DNA of 41,616 nt from Flavobacteriales bacterium. GTDB taxonomy: Bacteria > Bacteroidota > Bacteroidia > Flavobacteriales_D > Sanyastnellaceae. The notes beneath the pieces are model-generated. The model was not told where the DNA came from, searched no databases, and worked only from the letters and a program-made list of their open reading frames with translations. The stretch is taken from assembly GCA_027488055.1 (NCBI GenBank), contig JAIYCK010000328.1, positions 1-41,616 of the forward strand. Reading direction: 5' to 3'. The translations under genes and the position numbers were made by a program. Within the stretch, counting starts at the first letter, position 1; every line of letters begins with the position of its first letter. This document shows, piece by piece, positions 25,697 through 33,708 of this stretch.

Positions 25697-26928
25697 GATT
25701 TTTTAGGTCCTTTAAAATGGGGTTTTCGACTGAATTTTTTATTGCGATCACCATGACGAGGCTTGCCGCCGCCGGACGAGCGGGGGTTGTATTCTGGAGC
25801 AGGACCATAGCGCTCTTCAATAACCGCTTTGTCTACAGCGCTGCCAATAAGTACTTCGATTTTATGGAAGCGCCCTTGATCAGATGGCCCCACAAATGTT
25901 ATGGCCTCGCCTCGTTTGTCTGCACGTGCCGTGCGGCCTACGCGGTGCACATAGTCTTCCGCATCACCCGGTACGTCGTAATTGACCACCAAGCGGATGC
26001 CTGCAATATCAATTCCTCTGCTCATGACGTCAGTGGCCACAAGGATATTGACTTTGCCGCTTCGATAGTCGAGTAGCATTTGTTCGCGTGCATCTTGCTC
26101 CAGGTCACTGCTGATATAGCCGACACCGGGCAATTTGGTTTTGAGGGCTTTGTACAGTGCCAGTACGTTGTGTTTGGTAGAACTGAAGATGATCACGCTC
26201 TCGTTGGCATATCCTCCAAGCAGATCCACTAGAATGGGCATCTTTTGGCCATCGTGTACGACGTATGCAGTTTGTTGCACGCCTTTGGCTGGTTTGTTGA
26301 GCGCAATATTGACGGTCACTGGGTCGCGCAATAAACTCTGTGCGAAATCCAATATCTTATCGGGCATGGTAGCGCTGAACATCAAGGTTTGGCGATCGGC
26401 ATTTACCTTTTTGATGATGCGGATGAGGTCCGGTTGGAATCCCATGTCCATCATTCGGTCTGCTTCATCTAAGATCAAAAATCGTATTTGACTAAAATCG
26501 GCACCCACGTTGAGGTGGGAGAGGAGACGACCGGGAGTGGCGATCACAATATCCACACCTTGTTGAATGGCCGTTTTTTCATTGTAGAAGTCCATGCCAT
26601 CACCACCGCCATAGATGGCCATGCTGCTAGCGCCAGTGAAATAACTGTAGGCTTCGACCGCTTGGTCAATTTGTTGCGCCAATTCGCGCGTAGGCACTAC
26701 AATCAACGCTTTGACGCCGGTCCATTCTGGATGACTAGCGATGCGGTGTAGGACAGGCAGCAAGAATGCGGCTGTTTTGCCAGTACCTGTTTGTGCGATC
26801 CCCATCAAGTCTTGTCCTTGAAGGATCACGGGCATGCTCTGTGATTGAATGGGCGTGGCCTCTGCATAGCCCATGGAATGAATTCCCTCCAGCAATGAGT
26901 CGTGTAATCCGAGTTCTGTAAATTTCAA
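25693..26928 (-). CDS. DEAD-box ATP-dependent RNA helicase, RhlE-like
   Basis: This is a 411-residue helicase with all core motifs: Q-motif ATPIQSQSMP, motif I AQTGTGKT, Ia PTRELAQQ, Ib TPGRLL, II DEAD, III SAT, V DVMSRGIDIAG and VI HRVGRTAR. The C-terminal ~40 residues are basic and Gly-rich (SSGGGKPRHGDRNKKFSRK), typical of RhlE-type proteins acting in ribosome assembly and RNA turnover. The gene leads a series with DinB, GH92 and aminotransferase. A stable hairpin lies 52-87 bases upstream of its ATG and would be in its leader. Confidence 0.94.
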   Translation of the reverse strand: MKFTELGLHDSLLEGIHSMGYAEATPIQSQSMPVILQGQDLMGIAQTGTGKTAAFLLPVLHRIASHPEWTGVKALIVVPTRELAQQIDQAVEAYSYFTGASSMAIYGGGDGMDFYNEKTAIQQGVDIVIATPGRLLSHLNVGADFSQIRFLILDEADRMMDMGFQPDLIRIIKKVNADRQTLMFSATMPDKILDFAQSLLRDPVTVNIALNKPAKGVQQTAYVVHDGQKMPILVDLLGGYANESVIIFSSTKHNVLALYKALKTKLPGVGYISSDLEQDAREQMLLDYRSGKVNILVATDVMSRGIDIAGIRLVVNYDVPGDAEDYVHRVGRTARADKRGEAITFVGPSDQGRFHKIEVLIGSAVDKAVIEERYGPAPEYNPRSSGGGKPRHGDRNKKFSRKPHFKGPKKS

Positions 26929-26979
26929 AATATAGTAATTTGTTATAAAAGCAGCTACGCAGGAATTGAGTGCCCGCGC

Positions 26980-27015
26980 GTTGCTCCGACCGAAACTTCG
27001 GTAGGAGGTGTCAAC
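26980..27015. promoter_or_regulatory. Inverted repeat / leader hairpin between helicase and thioesterase
   Basis: Nested arms pair GTTG (26980-26983) with CAAC (27012-27015), CTCC (26984-26987) with GGAG (27004-27007), and ACCGA (26989-26993) with TCGGT (26998-27002), leaving an AACT loop. On the minus strand it would fold in the helicase mRNA leader. On the plus strand it is followed by a TTTT tract and a run of six G. It may regulate the helicase, act as a protein-binding site, or be a repeat-element remnant. Confidence 0.4.
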
Positions 27016-27096
27016 TTTTCGGGGGGCAATTGTCCATAACTATTGTAGGTCATTTGCCTTTCTAGGCTTTCCTTTGTAAGCGATAACAAATGTAAG

Positions 27097-27504
27097 ATGC
27101 AGATCACACCATATTCACCTGAAATTCGTTTTTCTGATATTGATGCCATGGGCCATGTCAATAATGCGGTCTATTTCAGTTATTTCGAACAGGCAAGGAT
27201 ATCTTATTTTAGGCAACTGGTTGGTGGCCAATGGAATTGGAAGCAGTATGGCGTGCTAGTGGCGCACAATGAGATCGATTATAAACTTCCCATTTTATTG
27301 CAAGATCACATCACGATTCACATCGATGTGGAATCCATGGGTATAAAAAGCTTCACTTTGAACTACCGAATCGAACGTGCAGACGGTATTTTATGTGCTT
27401 CAGGACGCTCGGTTATGGTGTGTTTTGATCACCAAGCAGGCGCATCAATCAGCATACCAGAGCAATGGAGAGCCCAACTTGCCGAGCGAATCACTCCGCA
27501 ATAA
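27097..27504 (+). CDS. Acyl-CoA thioesterase, 4HBT hotdog family
   Basis: This 135-residue single hotdog-fold protein opens with RFSDIDAMGHVNNAVYFSYFEQAR, the 4-hydroxybenzoyl-CoA thioesterase/YbgC signature in which the Asp before the GHVNN segment is catalytic. The strand IHIDVESMGIKSFTLNYRI follows. It should hydrolyse acyl-CoA thioesters in the cytoplasm; chain-length preference is unknown. It lies 32 bases upstream of the cysteine-cluster gene on the same strand, so it may be the first gene of that set, or simply a neighbour. Confidence 0.87.
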   Translation: MQITPYSPEIRFSDIDAMGHVNNAVYFSYFEQARISYFRQLVGGQWNWKQYGVLVAHNEIDYKLPILLQDHITIHIDVESMGIKSFTLNYRIERADGILCASGRSVMVCFDHQAGASISIPEQWRAQLAERITPQ

Positions 27505-27536
27505 ATGTCTAACCTAAACTGAATTATACGATACGT

Positions 27537-28055
27537 ATGGAGAATTTGAATGTGCCCTATTACACGAGAAGGGCTCATGCTAAGAAAAAAGCATTGACCG
27601 CATATCTCAAGAAATTGATGCGGAAAAAGCCCGCGGGTATGTATGCCATCACGCAAGAGGCACGCACGGAAACATGGAAGAAGATTGATTGCACCACCTG
27701 TGGAAATTGTTGCAATAGCATGACCCCTACTTGGAAAAAGGCAGAGGTCAAAAAGGTGGCTGCACATATGGGCATGACCTACGATGAGTATTACGAAAAA
27801 TATTTGTACACGGATGACTCCGGTGATATCATGAACGATAGCACCCCTTGCCAGCATTACGATACCAAATCCAGGCTTTGTACCATCTATGAGCTTCGTC
27901 CATTCGATTGTTCTGAGTTTCCACATTTTCATCGCAAGGATTTTTATGATCAAGTGGAGGACGTGTTTGCTCCCAATATGCCGCGTTGCCCTGCAACCTT
28001 GGTGTGGGTGGAGCAAATTGAGGCTTTGAGTCAAACCAAGTTGAATATTAAATAA
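27537..28055 (+). CDS. YkgJ-type cysteine cluster protein
   Basis: This 172-residue protein has a CxxCxxCC group (C52, C55, C58, C59) followed by C105, C115, C125 in RPFDCSEFP, and C151, the pattern of the YkgJ/UPF0153 zinc- or iron-chelating family. A basic helix precedes it (residues 10-50). The metal and role are unknown; members are proposed to bind Zn or Fe-S. It ends four bases before ArsM, the tightest spacing in this operon, which ties it to the arsenic/radical SAM genes. Cys-rich character also fits a thiol-reactive metalloid context, which is inference. Confidence 0.85.
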   Translation: MENLNVPYYTRRAHAKKKALTAYLKKLMRKKPAGMYAITQEARTETWKKIDCTTCGNCCNSMTPTWKKAEVKKVAAHMGMTYDEYYEKYLYTDDSGDIMNDSTPCQHYDTKSRLCTIYELRPFDCSEFPHFHRKDFYDQVEDVFAPNMPRCPATLVWVEQIEALSQTKLNIK

Positions 28056-28059
28056 ACGC

Positions 28060-29028
28060 ATGAGTTATTTAGATGCAACCAAGGATTTGTATTCGGCTGC
28101 CGCGCTGACACCGGACGTGGGACTGTGTTGTACCACTACGCCGATTTGGCAATTGCCCGAATTGAAAATCCCTGTCATCATGCAGCAGATGAACTATGGC
28201 TGTGGCAGTACGGTGCACCCGCGTGACTTAAGCAATGATCCGACCGTGTTGTACGTAGGTGTAGGTGGTGGAATGGAATTGCTTCAATTTGCTTATTTCA
28301 GTCGCCGCGCAGGAGGTGTGATTGGAGTAGATGTGGTAGACGAAATGCTTGAGGCATCGGCCAAAAACATGCTACAAGCAGAAGAGCAAAATAAGTGGTT
28401 CAAATCGGAATTTGTAGATCTCAGAAAAGGAGATGCATTGTCTTTGCCAATAGAAGATGGAACCATCGATGTGGCGGCTCAGAATTGTCTTTTCAATATT
28501 TTTAAGCAGGACGATCTGCGCATCGCTTTGTCGGAAATGTATCGTGTGCTGAAGCCCAATGGAAGATTGGTGTTGTCAGACCCCATTTGCAATCAGATGA
28601 TGCCCGATGGTTTGCGCAATGACGATCGCCTGCGTGCGCTTTGTTTGAGCGGAGCATTGCCCTTGCAGGCGTATCTCGATGTGATCACTTCCGTGGGATT
28701 TGGTACTGTGGAGATTCGAGCAAGGCGACCTTATCGCATCTTGGATGAGGCGCACTACCACACCGATGAAAATCTCTACATCGAGAGCATTGAAGTCTGC
28801 GCGATCAAGGATCCAATGCCGGCAGATGGTCCTTGTGTATTTACAGGCAAGGCTGCTATTTATTTTGGCAACGATACCCATTTTGATGATAAAAGGGGAC
28901 ACGTCTTGTTACAAAATCAACCTTTGGCGATTTGTGATAAAACGGCTTTGGCTTTGAGTAACTTGCAACGGCCGGACATTTTTATTTCAAATAGTACCTA
29001 TCACTACGATGGTGGAGGCTGCTGCTGA
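28060..29028 (+). CDS. arsM: Arsenosugar-type arsenite methyltransferase ArsM
   Basis: The 322-residue protein matches the arsenosugar-biosynthesis ArsM family rather than the shorter resistance-type ArsM. The N-terminus has LTPDVGLCCTTTPIWQLP (C23, C24), then NYGCGSTVHP (C48), a SAM-binding VGVGGGMELL at 66-75, the acidic GVDVVDEML, and NCLFNIFK (C143). The C-terminus DGGGCC is a vicinal Cys pair suited to arsenic binding. The family methylates arsenite using SAM ahead of a radical SAM step (ArsS) that adds a deoxyadenosyl group. It follows the YkgJ gene by four bases and precedes a radical SAM gene by 32. Confidence 0.88.
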   Translation: MSYLDATKDLYSAAALTPDVGLCCTTTPIWQLPELKIPVIMQQMNYGCGSTVHPRDLSNDPTVLYVGVGGGMELLQFAYFSRRAGGVIGVDVVDEMLEASAKNMLQAEEQNKWFKSEFVDLRKGDALSLPIEDGTIDVAAQNCLFNIFKQDDLRIALSEMYRVLKPNGRLVLSDPICNQMMPDGLRNDDRLRALCLSGALPLQAYLDVITSVGFGTVEIRARRPYRILDEAHYHTDENLYIESIEVCAIKDPMPADGPCVFTGKAAIYFGNDTHFDDKRGHVLLQNQPLAICDKTALALSNLQRPDIFISNSTYHYDGGGCC

Positions 29029-29060
29029 CAACCGAATGATCATTCTATAAATTAAAACAC

Positions 29061-30362
29061 ATGAGTATACATCCCCATCGCGTTCCCTTTATGGTTTTTG
29101 CAGACAAAGATGGCAACATCTTCGAGGATACTCGGTACGAGGCCGTGGGACGATCAGGGTACAATGTGTATCCCCTTACACCAGAAGACTTTATAGAGTT
29201 GCCGTTTGGCAGCGACTTATTCACCTTGCCTGGTCGCAGACCCTATGGTTTGGATCTAGAGACAGGCGAATTTGAAGTACTGGAAGAAGTGCAAGCAGTG
29301 GCTGCTTTGAATGCTCCTGCCTACACCCAGTTGTATATGGCGGCCTTTGGAACCGATGAAGAGAATGCACCGACTTTGCCTTTGTATTGTTATACCACAG
29401 TCGGATGGCTTGACGATAAATTTTATACCACGGCAGTGCGCATTGATCCCGATACACGCCAAGATCTGGAACACTTTGATCAGGAGTATATCGTACAGAA
29501 AACAGATGAAAAGATTGCTGCCAATCCAGGCAATCGATTGGTGGAGCATTTGGGCAACAATTGCAGCAAACGATATTGCTGCCCCGCGGCACGGAATTTC
29601 TTCTTAGGTCGCTGGGAATGTCCTATTCCAGTATCACCTGCATGCAATAGCAATTGTTTGGGATGTATATCATTTCAACCCGAAGAACACGAGCTGACCT
29701 CGCCACAAGATCGATTGACATTCATTCCCACCGTGCAGGAGATAGTAGATTTCACCGTGCCGCATTTGGAGACTGCCGATAGGCCCATTGTGAGTTTTGG
29801 TCAAGGGTGTGAAGGTGAGCCACTGTTGGTGTGGCAGTTGATGCGCGATGTGATCATAGAGATACGCAAACGAACCAGTCGTGGTATCATCAACTTGAAT
29901 ACCAATGGGAGTAAACCAGCGGCCGTGGAGGAATTGATGAAGGCTGGTTTGAATAGCATACGCGTTAGCACCAACAGTGCGCGCAAGGAAATTTATGAAG
30001 CGTATTATTTGCCCAACAACTATCAGTTTGAAGACATCCGTGAAAGTGCGCGGATCGCTCGACAATACGGAGGTTGGGCCAGTATCAACTATTTCACTTT
30101 TCCCGGAATGACGGATCAAGAAGAGGAGTACCAAGCATTGCGCGAATGGATTCGATTCAGTGATTTGTCCATGATTCAATGGCGCAATTTCAATATTGAT
30201 CCAGATTGGTATTTGGGAAAGCTGAACATTACATCATTGAACGAGGGCATGGGCATTAAAACCATGATGGATAAAATAAAGAATGAGTTCCCGCATTTAG
30301 CCTATGGTTATTTCAATCCCCCCGCCGAGGTGCAGGTGAATTACAATGATCTGCGAAAATGA
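29061..30362 (+). CDS. Radical SAM protein with extra cysteines, next to ArsM
   Basis: This 433-residue protein carries a radical SAM CX3CX2C cluster motif at C195, C199 and C202 (PACNSNCLGC), binding a 4Fe-4S cluster and SAM. Just upstream are C168, C173, C174 and C187 in NNCSKRYCCPAARNF and GRWECPIP, which could hold an auxiliary cluster. After the motif come SFGQGCEGEPLL (a GGE-like SAM-contact strand) and INLNTNGSKP, both typical of the radical SAM barrel. The N-terminal ~165 residues are a separate unrecognised domain. It does not look like ArsS, which has a smaller barrel with a different C-terminal domain. Adjacency to ArsM suggests a role in organoarsenical chemistry; the substrate is unknown. 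Confidence 0.8.
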   Translation: MSIHPHRVPFMVFADKDGNIFEDTRYEAVGRSGYNVYPLTPEDFIELPFGSDLFTLPGRRPYGLDLETGEFEVLEEVQAVAALNAPAYTQLYMAAFGTDEENAPTLPLYCYTTVGWLDDKFYTTAVRIDPDTRQDLEHFDQEYIVQKTDEKIAANPGNRLVEHLGNNCSKRYCCPAARNFFLGRWECPIPVSPACNSNCLGCISFQPEEHELTSPQDRLTFIPTVQEIVDFTVPHLETADRPIVSFGQGCEGEPLLVWQLMRDVIIEIRKRTSRGIINLNTNGSKPAAVEELMKAGLNSIRVSTNSARKEIYEAYYLPNNYQFEDIRESARIARQYGGWASINYFTFPGMTDQEEEYQALREWIRFSDLSMIQWRNFNIDPDWYLGKLNITSLNEGMGIKTMMDKIKNEFPHLAYGYFNPPAEVQVNYNDLRK

Positions 30363-30384
30363 GTAAATCTTCCATGCGTATTTC

Positions 30385-31029
30385 ATGAAAACCGATCTAC
30401 TTAAGATATCAGTATCATGTTTTTATGCAGTGGTTTTCGTGTGCTTGATTTCAGTCTTTGTTTCGTGCGAACAGCCCATACAAGCGGAACCGAGTATTCC
30501 TATTGCTCAGGTTGATTCTGTCTCCAATGCAGCTTACAATTCATTTGCGGATGATCAATCCGACTCCTTGTGGATCAGGGATGCCATTGACTTGTGGTCT
30601 CGCTTTTTTTTGGACACAGCACGATCGCGCATTGTCTTGATCAACGAAATGGTGTCACGGGTGGATGCAACATATCCGCCGCATTACCAAGGGGATTTTT
30701 ATTATTTGGAGTATGAAGTGGATCATGATACTTTTTATATGCGCTATTGTCAAAACGGCATCAATTGGATTCAGTCCATTTGGTATGAGGATCAACTTGT
30801 GTTTCTCGAAGAGTCGTGTTTCAACTACGCATGGTCGAGGTGTGGGATTGGATTTAACAGGAGAAGAATTTTTAGAAACGAGCGTTTGATCGATGAGTGG
30901 TGGAGGACTGCCGGTGACAGGACCAAAGAAGAATTTGACGGGGATGTATGCAATTGTCTCACCCCCATGGATTTTGATCAATTGGCTGAATTGCATAAAA
31001 AATGCCGGTTTCACCATGATTCCAAATAA
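30385..31029 (+). CDS. Hypothetical lipoprotein with several cysteines
   Basis: This 214-residue protein has a signal anchor and lipobox SVFVSC (C28), so a lipid-anchored envelope location is likely. The mature part is rich in aromatic and acidic residues and has scattered Cys (RYCQNG, ESCFNYAWSRCG, GDVCNCL, KKCRF) that could form disulfides or bind metal. I recognise no family. It starts 22 bases after the radical SAM gene, possibly as the last gene of that operon, though nothing in sequence links it functionally. It converges with the next gene. Confidence 0.6.
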   Translation: MKTDLLKISVSCFYAVVFVCLISVFVSCEQPIQAEPSIPIAQVDSVSNAAYNSFADDQSDSLWIRDAIDLWSRFFLDTARSRIVLINEMVSRVDATYPPHYQGDFYYLEYEVDHDTFYMRYCQNGINWIQSIWYEDQLVFLEESCFNYAWSRCGIGFNRRRIFRNERLIDEWWRTAGDRTKEEFDGDVCNCLTPMDFDQLAELHKKCRFHHDSK

Positions 31030-31061
31030 TGGGATGATGGCACGCACACGCTAACAAGTTT

Positions 31062-32273
31062 TCAATTGCGTTGGATTTCCACAAACCAACCGTTGTCAAT
31101 GTAATAAAGCAATGTTCGACCATCTTTGAGATATGTCATGCCAACCATCTCTTTGCTGTAGTCACAAAAGCTATTGTTTTCGCTTATCAGCGTGCCCGTT
31201 TCGGACCATCTTTGTACAAATCGAAACTGACCTCGGTTGCAGTTTTGATCGCCACCGACCAGTATTTCATGGTCCTCCAATTGCATAAAATCAACATTGC
31301 TTTTGGGATCAAGTGGATGATTCCAAGCGATCGTGTGATCGAGGTTCAACGCTGTCATTTGCGTGTTCCAACTGCGATTTTTTTGTGAATCAAATTGCGC
31401 GTATCTGGAGGTAAAATACACCGCCTGATTGCTTGGTAGTATGGTCATGAGCTGAGTGACATCTTGCACGTGCTGCCATGTGGATGCGCGGTCTTGCTTG
31501 AGATCGATGAGGACTATTTTGACCCCATTCGGAGCCGCTCGTGGATCATCGGAGTTGAGCGAGTCAGTCCATTGACTTTCGATACCAAGCCACAACGAGT
31601 CGCCTCGCAATTGCGCATCGCGGAGGTTAAGCGATTCCAAGGCTTGATCCGTAACCTCAGCAAAGCTCTTCCGTTCTTGCACGACCTGCAGTTTTTCGTT
31701 CAAGCGAACCACGCGCACGTCTTGACGGTTTCGAAAACGCCAGTTCTCTTTTTGGTATTGTTCATAGGACTGACATGCAATGAGGAGGTCATTTTGGTAT
31801 TCAAAAGCATTCAGGTAATACGAATTGGAAATTGGAATTTCTTTCAGAGTGGTGTCCCGAATGATGTTCAATTGTGGGTCGATTTGCATCAACCACAACC
31901 CATGCGCGGCATAGCTGTATTGATCATCTCCCACTAGCCAAATCGCACCGCTGGGCAACTGAACGATGGATTTGATCCGCTTGTTGACGGACTCTTTATT
32001 GGGCCTTTTTTTATTGACCCCATCTTGTCCAAAGGCTTTGCGCGCAAGCTCGGTTCCATTGGTATCCATCAAGATCATGAGGTTGGGCAAGGTAATCGAG
32101 TCCGAGTAGGTGAAATGCTGTCCAATAGCGATGAATCTGCCGTTGTCCAAAGGAAGCACGTCTTTGATGCGACTGTCGCCACCTTTGGTGAGTCTCAACC
32201 ATTTTTGCGCAGCGGCCAATTGAGTCGTTGAAAGCAGCAGAATGAACAGTATGATACGTTGAATGGAGAACAT
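31062..32273 (-). CDS. Hypothetical secreted propeller-like protein
   Basis: The frame is open to 32336, but the ATG at 32271-32273 starts a clear signal peptide (SIQRIILFILLLSTTQLAAA then QKW), for 403 residues. The mature part repeats short strands ending in polar turns, several with D-x-[NG] loops (KDVLPLDNGRFIAIGQH, SIVQLPSGAIWLVGDD), as in beta-propeller repeats. No catalytic motif is seen. It is divergent from the membrane protein at 32310 with only 36 bases between the starts, so their promoters must overlap or one is leaderless. Confidence 0.6.
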   Translation of the reverse strand: MFSIQRIILFILLLSTTQLAAAQKWLRLTKGGDSRIKDVLPLDNGRFIAIGQHFTYSDSITLPNLMILMDTNGTELARKAFGQDGVNKKRPNKESVNKRIKSIVQLPSGAIWLVGDDQYSYAAHGLWLMQIDPQLNIIRDTTLKEIPISNSYYLNAFEYQNDLLIACQSYEQYQKENWRFRNRQDVRVVRLNEKLQVVQERKSFAEVTDQALESLNLRDAQLRGDSLWLGIESQWTDSLNSDDPRAAPNGVKIVLIDLKQDRASTWQHVQDVTQLMTILPSNQAVYFTSRYAQFDSQKNRSWNTQMTALNLDHTIAWNHPLDPKSNVDFMQLEDHEILVGGDQNCNRGQFRFVQRWSETGTLISENNSFCDYSKEMVGMTYLKDGRTLLYYIDNGWFVEIQRN

Positions 32274-32309
32274 GGTGTATACTTGCAATGAACGCGAAGA
32301 TAGAGCAGT

Positions 32310-32903
32310 ATGAATTGGAATCAATTGAATTTGCAAGCCTTCTTGGATAGAGAGTTTCGTCCGCTGGTATGGTCCGGAATGGTGTTTTGCGTGGCGTCTA
32401 TATTTTTTATTTCATTGCGGATTCAGCATCTTGACCAAAGTGCTGATCTAACGAAGGTGCGCGATGAGGCGGTGCAAGTGCTGCAAAAGACAGTCAAACA
32501 AGCCGATCTCACCATTCAAGGCAATGCTATTTGCCAGTATTATGGTGTACACGATCTGAATCAAACGGCCATCGAGGTGGTCGGTGTGCGGCAGCATCCC
32601 GATTCCATTCATGCGTTGTTCGAGATGTTACAATACAAGGGATGGCGATTTGAATCAGAATCACAATTCAAACAGGAGCATTTATCTCCAACATGGGAGA
32701 AGGATCTGAACCAATTTATGGTTCAAAAGTCCATACAGAGTCAACGCGCGGAAGAGGCCTCCCAGCAGCTCAATGCATTTAACCTCCAAATGGAAAGTGA
32801 GCGACTTATTCGGAATAACCGAATGGTGTGGTTCTTAGCATTTTTTATGGTGCTTATGTATCCATTGCGTTGGATCTATCAATACCATCATCTTCTGAAT
32901 TGA
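32310..32903 (+). CDS. Hypothetical inner-membrane protein with two TM segments
   Basis: This 197-residue protein has a first membrane segment at residues ~20-38 (WSGMVFCVASIFFISLRI) and a second at ~172-190 (WFLAFFMVLMYPLRWIY). Between them is a ~130-residue polar region that is helical and glutamine-rich (KDLNQFMVQKSIQSQRAEEA), probably periplasmic and partly coiled coil. This topology is shared by small regulatory or sensor-linked proteins, but I know no family for it. It is divergent from the propeller-like gene. Confidence 0.55.
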   Translation: MNWNQLNLQAFLDREFRPLVWSGMVFCVASIFFISLRIQHLDQSADLTKVRDEAVQVLQKTVKQADLTIQGNAICQYYGVHDLNQTAIEVVGVRQHPDSIHALFEMLQYKGWRFESESQFKQEHLSPTWEKDLNQFMVQKSIQSQRAEEASQQLNAFNLQMESERLIRNNRMVWFLAFFMVLMYPLRWIYQYHHLLN

Positions 32904-32919
32904 GCTCATTTCTTGAAGT

Positions 32920-33690
32920 TCAACTGAGCATAAACGAAAGGATGGGTGCGCATTTGTCAGCACATGGTGGGTAATATGAACCATGGACACAACTGTGATT
33001 GGATACAGGACTTCCCCAATAAAATTCAGCCAATGCCAAGGGTTCCAATTCATGGGAAAAGGCGTATTGCAATAATTTCGGGGCTGCACATTCACCCGCA
33101 CCGCCAGGGGGGTTGAGGGCTTCTGAATGTGCGAACACCATTCGTAGACTTTTTGTTTCACCGCGTTTATTCCGAAAGCAAAAGGAGTCATACCATTGTT
33201 CGTGCAAAGCTTGGCTGTGTTTTTTGCGTCGATCAAATAAGTCGGATAGGGAAGAAGGAAGTGGATCTTCCTCTTTTAAATTCGATTGTAATTCTTTGAT
33301 TTGAGCGCTGATACGGGATAACTCCTGCATGCCGAGATTCAAGAAACTACCTTCTGTCAAACCATCAAAAACGGGCGGAACAAAGCCGCGATGATGATTG
33401 GATCCATCTAATTTACCAGAGAACGCGCGCAGGTAACCTACTTCTTGGAGGGCATTGCGCACAACCAAGACGCCAAACATTTTTCCGCGCACAAAGCCAT
33501 CTTGGTTGGATGCAAAACCAAAATTGTGGCTGGTTGTGAACTGATGGGTCAGGTAATCCTTCAGCTCCTCAGCAGCTTGCAAGGCCCATGGATGAGCGGG
33601 TTCAAACACCTTGCGCTCATCCAAGACGGGATGGGGTAGATCTAGGAGGTCTGACTGAAAGCGGAAGAATAAGTGGTGGTCCAAATCCAT
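32920..33690 (-). CDS. RluA-associated N-terminal domain protein, no synthase domain
   Basis: A TTG at 33697-33699 opens the frame, but I use the ATG at 33688-33690, for 256 residues. The sequence matches the N-terminal extension found in some RluA-family pseudouridine synthases: HPWALQAAEELKDYL, GKMFGVLVVRN, GYLRAFSGKLDGSN, FVPPVFDGL, PPGGAGECAAPKLLQYA and a final HGSYYPPCADKCAPIL. In the two-domain proteins I recall, this is followed by the catalytic domain; here the frame stops and only 16 bases remain before the convergent gene. It is an orphan domain or a truncated gene. It follows TolC by 18 bases on the same strand. Confidence 0.65.
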   Translation of the reverse strand: MDLDHHLFFRFQSDLLDLPHPVLDERKVFEPAHPWALQAAEELKDYLTHQFTTSHNFGFASNQDGFVRGKMFGVLVVRNALQEVGYLRAFSGKLDGSNHHRGFVPPVFDGLTEGSFLNLGMQELSRISAQIKELQSNLKEEDPLPSSLSDLFDRRKKHSQALHEQWYDSFCFRNKRGETKSLRMVFAHSEALNPPGGAGECAAPKLLQYAFSHELEPLALAEFYWGSPVSNHSCVHGSYYPPCADKCAPILSFMLS

Positions 33691-33708
33691 ACGCCACAAA
33701 AGTAGGCC

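Noticed and set aside
26955-27161. A 68-codon minus-strand frame ahead of the helicase
   Set aside because: It runs through the hairpin and into the thioesterase gene on the other strand; the peptide is not recognisable.
29061-30362. Calling the radical SAM protein ArsS
   Set aside because: Its length, large N-terminal domain and Cys pattern do not fit ArsS as I know it, so I left the symbol empty.
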